Below the pieces are notes generated by a model. That model had not been told where the DNA came from. It was given only the letters and a program-made list of their open reading frames with translations, and did no database searches. Made by a program: the position numbers and the translations under genes. Below are positions 60,232 through 64,000 of a stretch of 64,000 nt of DNA, one piece after another (within the stretch, counting starts at the first letter, position 1; every line of letters starts with the position of its first letter). Source of the stretch: JBGMEA01 sp963674555 (GTDB lineage Bacteria; Bacillota; Clostridia; Eubacteriales; Anaerofustaceae); contig OY771429.1 in the NCBI GenBank assembly GCA_963674555.1, positions 1,426,001 to 1,490,000 of the forward strand, given 5' to 3'.

Positions 60232-60536
60232 TTAGGTTGTATGTAAGTGTAAATAGTTTTAAGCATGGCATAATGCGAGTTAACTTTAAGCTATTTTTAA
60301 TAATAAGTAATATATTATATAGTAATCTCAATGACTTCGGATGGGCGGTGTCATTTTTTTATGTTGTGATTATCCGCTGATATTGTATAATTAGAGGAAA
60401 AGAAAAAGTTTGTGTTCGAATACACTTGATCGTTCAAGCAACTACGCTAAGGCTTGATTTGTATGTTGCCGTGAAATGCGGTATGATAAATTTAATGATG
60501 TTTTGCCGATCTTTAAGTTCGGCGCGGGAGGTCAGT
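60232..60536. other. Intergenic region before the K+ channel gene
   Basis: About 300 bases. It holds a second terminator-like hairpin ATGAC...GTCAT with seven T (60330-60360), the right copy of the 28-bp repeat (60363-60390) and then the leader of the channel gene. No gene is seen before 60537. Confidence 0.5.
60363..60390. repeat. 28-bp direct repeat, right copy
   Basis: Exact copy of 58118-58145. Here it continues into TATAAT (with TTGTGA 16 bases upstream), so this copy could serve as promoter for the channel gene; the left copy continues TATAAG. Confidence 0.92.
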
Positions 60537-61874
60537 ATGATCTTTGATTTTGTAAAAGATGAGTTCAATAAATACTATTATAATAAATATAACTTAAAAA
60601 ACCGTATACACTATTCCGTGATGCAACCCAGACGCGGAACGGTGACTGTTGTGGTGACGACCGAAGATAACGTGAGTTATGACTGTATCTATAAATACAT
60701 GGAAAAAGAAGATATCTACGCCATGATCGAAAACGGCGAACCGTTGAATTTAGATCGAATTTACGTCAAGGATTTCGACATCACGGAGATCGAAAAGCAC
60801 GAAGACTATCAGCTATTCGACTTCAGCGCTTCCTACAGCTTTTGGGACGGACACGCCAATTTCGACCACGCTTTGTTTTCAAGCGGAGATATCCACTTTG
60901 ACCATGCGACATTCGGCGACGGAGACGCGAATTTTTATAATACGAAGTTCTCGGAAGGAACGATCGATTTCGAGCATACGAATTTCGGGGTCGGGGAAGT
61001 AAATTTCAATTATGCCTCTTTCGGCGACGGAGACGTGTGCTTCCGACAAGCGCATTTCGGTTTCGGTAACGTGTTATTTTACGGAACGGATTTCGGAAAA
61101 GGCATCGTGAATTTTGACGGCGCGAGCTTGGAAGGCGTGGAGATAGACTTCGTCAACGTTAAGGCGGAGCGCATGTTGTTTATGCAAAACGAATTCTTAT
61201 CGCATACGGATATGGTGTTTGCTTCCGTGGAGGAGCTCACTGTGCAGGACTGCATCGTTGAGAAGATACTGAATTGTAAATCCGAGACGGGCTTTAAACG
61301 CATGTCGTTTTACAATACGTCCAATCTTGGGATCATCTATCTCGATTGGCGAAAAAGCGGCGCGCAACGCGCGATCGAAAACGGACATCTTTATGTGCGC
61401 GACGGATCGGACTATCAAAAAAACGAATTCAGTGCGGATGAATTGGCCGCGCAGTTTCGCATACTAAAAGAAAACTACCGAAAGATCGGCGACTACGAAG
61501 ACGAAGACGACGCGTACCGCGCGTTTATGAAATATAAAAACAAAGCCTTTCCGAAGAACCTGATCAAACTGTTCGGCTTGGTCGGCGGATACGGCACACG
61601 ACCGCTACGTGTTTTACTGTCCTCACTCGCGACGATCTTACTGTTCGGCTTGGGGTATACGCATGTCTTTACCTTATCGCCAAGCGGCGAAGTCTTTTCG
61701 AATGTCTTTTTTAAGGGATTGTACTTCAGCGCGGTCACATTTCTAACGATCGGTTACGGCGATATTCAACCCCCCACACAAGCGATCGCATTCGTGGCAA
61801 GCGTGGAAGGCTTTCTAGGACTGTTTTTGATGTCGTACTTTACGGTCGCGATCGTGCGGAAATTATTAAGATAA
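60537..61874 (+). CDS. K+ channel with N-terminal 12-residue pentapeptide-type repeats
   Basis: A 445-residue membrane protein. Residues about 105-205 hold eight to nine repeats of 12 residues with Phe at positions 3 and 8 (ANFDHALFSSGD, IHFDHATFGDGD, VNFNYASFGDGD), which should form a quadrilateral beta-helix like pentapeptide-repeat proteins. The C-terminus is a two-helix pore (about 355-442) with the K+ selectivity filter TIGYGD (about 404). The repeat domain is probably a cytoplasmic sensor that gates the pore (inference). The ATG at 60537 follows GGGAGG; the longer frame back to 60426 has no ribosome site. A paralogue starts at 63662. Confidence 0.9.
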   Translation: MIFDFVKDEFNKYYYNKYNLKNRIHYSVMQPRRGTVTVVVTTEDNVSYDCIYKYMEKEDIYAMIENGEPLNLDRIYVKDFDITEIEKHEDYQLFDFSASYSFWDGHANFDHALFSSGDIHFDHATFGDGDANFYNTKFSEGTIDFEHTNFGVGEVNFNYASFGDGDVCFRQAHFGFGNVLFYGTDFGKGIVNFDGASLEGVEIDFVNVKAERMLFMQNEFLSHTDMVFASVEELTVQDCIVEKILNCKSETGFKRMSFYNTSNLGIIYLDWRKSGAQRAIENGHLYVRDGSDYQKNEFSADELAAQFRILKENYRKIGDYEDEDDAYRAFMKYKNKAFPKNLIKLFGLVGGYGTRPLRVLLSSLATILLFGLGYTHVFTLSPSGEVFSNVFFKGLYFSAVTFLTIGYGDIQPPTQAIAFVASVEGFLGLFLMSYFTVAIVRKLLR

Positions 61875-61913
61875 AAAATACATAATAAATATATTCAAAT
61901 AAAGAGGTATTCA

Positions 61914-62906
61914 ATGAAGATCGATAAACTGGCAATTTTACATTATAAAAACATTATGGAAATAACGGACGAACAGGTACAAAGCATACAGGACGTGTTG
62001 CCCGACACGGAAATAATCTACGTATGCAGCGAGATGAAAGACGGCGCAAAGCCGCTATCTCAAATAACCGACGATGTGGATGTGCTGATAACGTGGGGCA
62101 TGGTGACCGAGGGATTGGAAGATTTTTGCAAAAACGTGCCGAGCCTGAAATGGATACACTTGTTCACAGTAGGCGTGGATGATTTTATGGCTTCCGAGAT
62201 CGCTCAGCTCGATCTTCAAGTAACGATATCCACCGGTGTTGCGGGCTATGCCATATCCGATCATGTGATGGCACTGATCTATGCTTTTACGAGAGACTTA
62301 CCGAAATTCATGGAACTGCAAAGACAGAGAATAAACGGAGCGAGAGCGGGCATAAACTTTGTTTATAACGAAGTAGCGTATAAGAGTGTCGGAATCATAG
62401 GACTGGGCAGTATCGGTAGAATGATCGCGGAGAAATGCAAGCGTGCGGAGATGCGCGTCGTAGCGGCTGACCTGCTCCCGGATGAGAACGGACTTGTCGA
62501 TAAGTGGTATCCGATGAGTGAAATGGATACACTTTTAGCGGAGTCGGACTTTGTCGTCATTACCGTACCGCTGACACCCGAAACACAGCATATGATCGGT
62601 GAGAAAGAGTTCAAAACGATGAAGGAAAGCGCGTATCTCATCAACGTGGCAAGGGGCGGTATCGTCGATACCGAAGCTTTGATAAACGCGATACGAAACA
62701 ACGAGATCGCGGGAGCGGGACTTGACGTATTGGAAAACGAGAACAATTTGCCCGAAGACCATCCGATCTGGACATTACCGAATGTAGTCTTTACACCGCA
62801 TGTTTCGGCGTTGTCACCGCAGTATATGGGCAGAGCGATACGATTGGCGAAAGACAATCTCATTAAATATTCAAACGATGAAGAAGTACCGTATCGTGTT
62901 AAGTAA
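61914..62906 (+). CDS. D-isomer-specific 2-hydroxyacid dehydrogenase
   Basis: A 330-residue NAD(P)-dependent dehydrogenase. The nucleotide site is GIIGLGSIGRMIAEK; the catalytic residues are Arg in INVARGGIVD, Glu in LENENNLPEDHP and His in FTPHVSAL. The acid substrate is unknown. AGAGG lies before the ATG. It sits between two channel paralogues on the same strand and may share their transcript. Confidence 0.92.
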   Translation: MKIDKLAILHYKNIMEITDEQVQSIQDVLPDTEIIYVCSEMKDGAKPLSQITDDVDVLITWGMVTEGLEDFCKNVPSLKWIHLFTVGVDDFMASEIAQLDLQVTISTGVAGYAISDHVMALIYAFTRDLPKFMELQRQRINGARAGINFVYNEVAYKSVGIIGLGSIGRMIAEKCKRAEMRVVAADLLPDENGLVDKWYPMSEMDTLLAESDFVVITVPLTPETQHMIGEKEFKTMKESAYLINVARGGIVDTEALINAIRNNEIAGAGLDVLENENNLPEDHPIWTLPNVVFTPHVSALSPQYMGRAIRLAKDNLIKYSNDEEVPYRVK

Positions 62907-62935
62907 CAGATGATCTAATATAAAAGGAGCATTTT

Positions 62936-63610
62936 ATGACTGAGTCATTGATAATAGATACAAGCATAAACGAAATGTACCCAAACGCAAAGATGGGCAT
63001 CCTTATCATGCGTGACGTGATCGTCGAAGAAAAAGATGACGGAGAACTGAGAGATCAAACATTATTGGCGATCAAAGAAAAATACGACGGTTTGAGCCGA
63101 AACGAAATAAAAGCGCTCGACCCGATACAAGCCTATGTGGCGTATTATAAAAAGTTCGGTAACAGCTATCATCTTATGGGTCAATTGGAATCGGTACTGA
63201 AAGGCAAGAAAGAACTGCCGAAAGGCGGAGGGCTGCTGCAAACGATGTTCCTATGGGAAATAAGCAGCATGCTCCTCACCGCGGGGCACGATCTGTCCGC
63301 ACTGAAGATGCCGCTGTGTTTAAAAGCAGCGAACGGTTCCGAAACGTATGAATCCATCTCGGGAAAAGAAGCAACAGCCGTCAACGGAGATATGATGCTT
63401 TGCGATGAAGACGGACCGATATCCACGATACTGCGCGGACCCGATAAAAAAACTAGGATCACGCCATCGTCCAAGGACTTGTTGTTCTCTATTTACGCAC
63501 CGCCTGTGGTCGATGAAACTTATATCAAAAATAATTTAGAGAAACTTGAAAATACCATCAAAACGATCGCGCCGAACGCGACGACAGAAGTGCTCAAAGT
63601 ATTTTCATAA
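62936..63610 (+). CDS. B3/B4 tRNA-binding-domain protein
   Basis: A 224-residue protein of the free-standing B3/B4 domain family, related to the editing domain of the PheRS beta subunit. Marks: LDPIQAYVAYYKKFGNSYHLMGQLESVL, KGGGLLQTMFLWEISSMLLTAGHDL and a closing TEVLKVF. It may act on mischarged tRNA or an amino acid, but no function is proven. AAAGGAGC stands before the ATG. Confidence 0.88.
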   Translation: MTESLIIDTSINEMYPNAKMGILIMRDVIVEEKDDGELRDQTLLAIKEKYDGLSRNEIKALDPIQAYVAYYKKFGNSYHLMGQLESVLKGKKELPKGGGLLQTMFLWEISSMLLTAGHDLSALKMPLCLKAANGSETYESISGKEATAVNGDMMLCDEDGPISTILRGPDKKTRITPSSKDLLFSIYAPPVVDETYIKNNLEKLENTIKTIAPNATTEVLKVFS

Positions 63611-63661
63611 ATGATGTTTATGCTCGATTACTGAAAGCTCTCTAGTCTATAAGGAGGAAAG

Positions 63662-64000
63662 ATGGCGGACTTTGATTTTACTCAACCCGATTTTGAAGAT
63701 AGCTTGGAACAAGTCAAATGGAACAGGTTCCAATACACCAGAAGAAAGCAATATGAAACCGAAGAAAACGCTGACGGAACGATAACCGTTACGGTCACTA
63801 CGGATGATGATGAAGAGTTCACTTGTTTATATCCTCTTTACGACCGAGAAAAAGTATATGAGCTATTGACAGAAACGGAAGCTCCGAATCTGAAAGGTAT
63901 TTATGTAAAGGATTTTGACATCAGCGCGATCATGGGGCAAAAAAATACGTTTCAATCTTTTGACGCGAGTTACAGCTTTTGGGACGGCAATGTCAATTTC
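63662..64000 (+). CDS. Paralogue of the repeat-K+ channel protein (partial)
   Basis: The first 113 codons of a gene cut by the window edge. AAGGAGG lies 5 bases before the ATG. The N-terminal domain parallels the channel gene at 60537: VTVTTDD, IYVKDFDIS and FDASYSFWDGNVNF match VTVVVTTED, IYVKDFDIT and FDFSASYSFWDGHANF. The 12-residue repeats begin exactly at the window edge. A pore domain is expected but not visible here. Confidence 0.85.
   Translation, partial: MADFDFTQPDFEDSLEQVKWNRFQYTRRKQYETEENADGTITVTVTTDDDEEFTCLYPLYDREKVYELLTETEAPNLKGIYVKDFDISAIMGQKNTFQSFDASYSFWDGNVNF

Noticed and set aside
1..64000. Apparent excess of GATC and CGATCG throughout the core genes
   Set aside because: It follows the preferred codons (GAT, ATC, GCG) in this host; a statistical test would be needed before suggesting a methylation or uptake signal.

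Overview
The window is a dense, bacterial, mid-to-low GC chromosome segment. Its contents fit an anaerobic Bacillota (Clostridia-like) host. Supporting signs are a T-box leader on valS, AddA/AddB recombination nucleases instead of RecBCD, LCP, DegV and DUF1836 proteins, strong GGAGG ribosome binding sites, TTGACA-N17-TATAAT promoters, and redox proteins typical of anaerobes (hemerythrin, short QueG-like ferredoxin protein, AmmeMemoRadiSam). No 16S rRNA or species-diagnostic gene is present, so the genus stays open. Most genes are ordinary housekeeping or accessory metabolism and lie on the minus strand. Short convergent units are separated by clear hairpin-U terminators.

Layout. 1-8 kb: a PH-like protein, an EAL-sensor-GGDEF c-di-GMP protein, then an unusual cluster of three proteins with an XpaC-like C-terminal domain. 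Two of these are fused to six tandem CX2CX4CX16C iron-sulfur modules, and an FxLYD-like membrane protein sits between them. 8-17 kb: flavin-binding PNPOx-like protein, valS with its T-box, an LCP cell-wall ligase, a CcdA/TlpA-type thiol-redox pair, a QueG-like Fe-S protein and lipoate ligase. 17-28 kb: DUF4097, an operon DUF1836-murI-addB-addA, an SGNH hydrolase and a DegV lipid-binding protein. 28-39 kb: GrpB, methyltransferase, metallophosphoesterase, a patB/malY-ridA unit divergent from a YheO-type regulator, rsgA with a structured leader, two tandem HSL-type esterases (one without its nucleophile), a tocopherol-cyclase-like protein, a lipoprotein, DUF6790 and hemerythrin. 39-43 kb: an AT-rich accessory patch next to tRNA-Ala(CGC), a flavodoxin and tRNA-Val(CAC). 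43-58 kb: Ca2+ P-type ATPase, TetR regulator, a 0.65-kb ORF-free structured region, gamma-carbonic anhydrase, HAD phosphatases, YjbR, dCTP deaminase, hydrolase, AmmeMemoRadiSam pair, GNATs and an MFS transporter. 58-64 kb: an AT-rich cassette with a RelA/SpoT-domain synthetase and small partner genes, bracketed by a 28-bp exact direct repeat, then a pentapeptide-type-repeat K+ channel, a 2-hydroxyacid dehydrogenase, a B3/B4-domain protein and the start of a second channel paralogue cut by the window edge.

The best candidates for something undescribed are three. First, the Fe-S-array/XpaC fusion cluster (2.7-7.9 kb). Second, the RelA/SpoT cassette with its palindromic promoters and flanking repeats (58.1-60.4 kb). 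Third, the multi-hairpin non-coding element bounded by a 9-bp inverted repeat (46.9-47.4 kb). A recurring pattern is that AT-rich or accessory genes are bracketed by duplicated promoter-region sequence: 48.96/49.48 kb (33 bp exact), 58.12/60.36 kb (28 bp exact) and 39.37/40.98 kb (imperfect).
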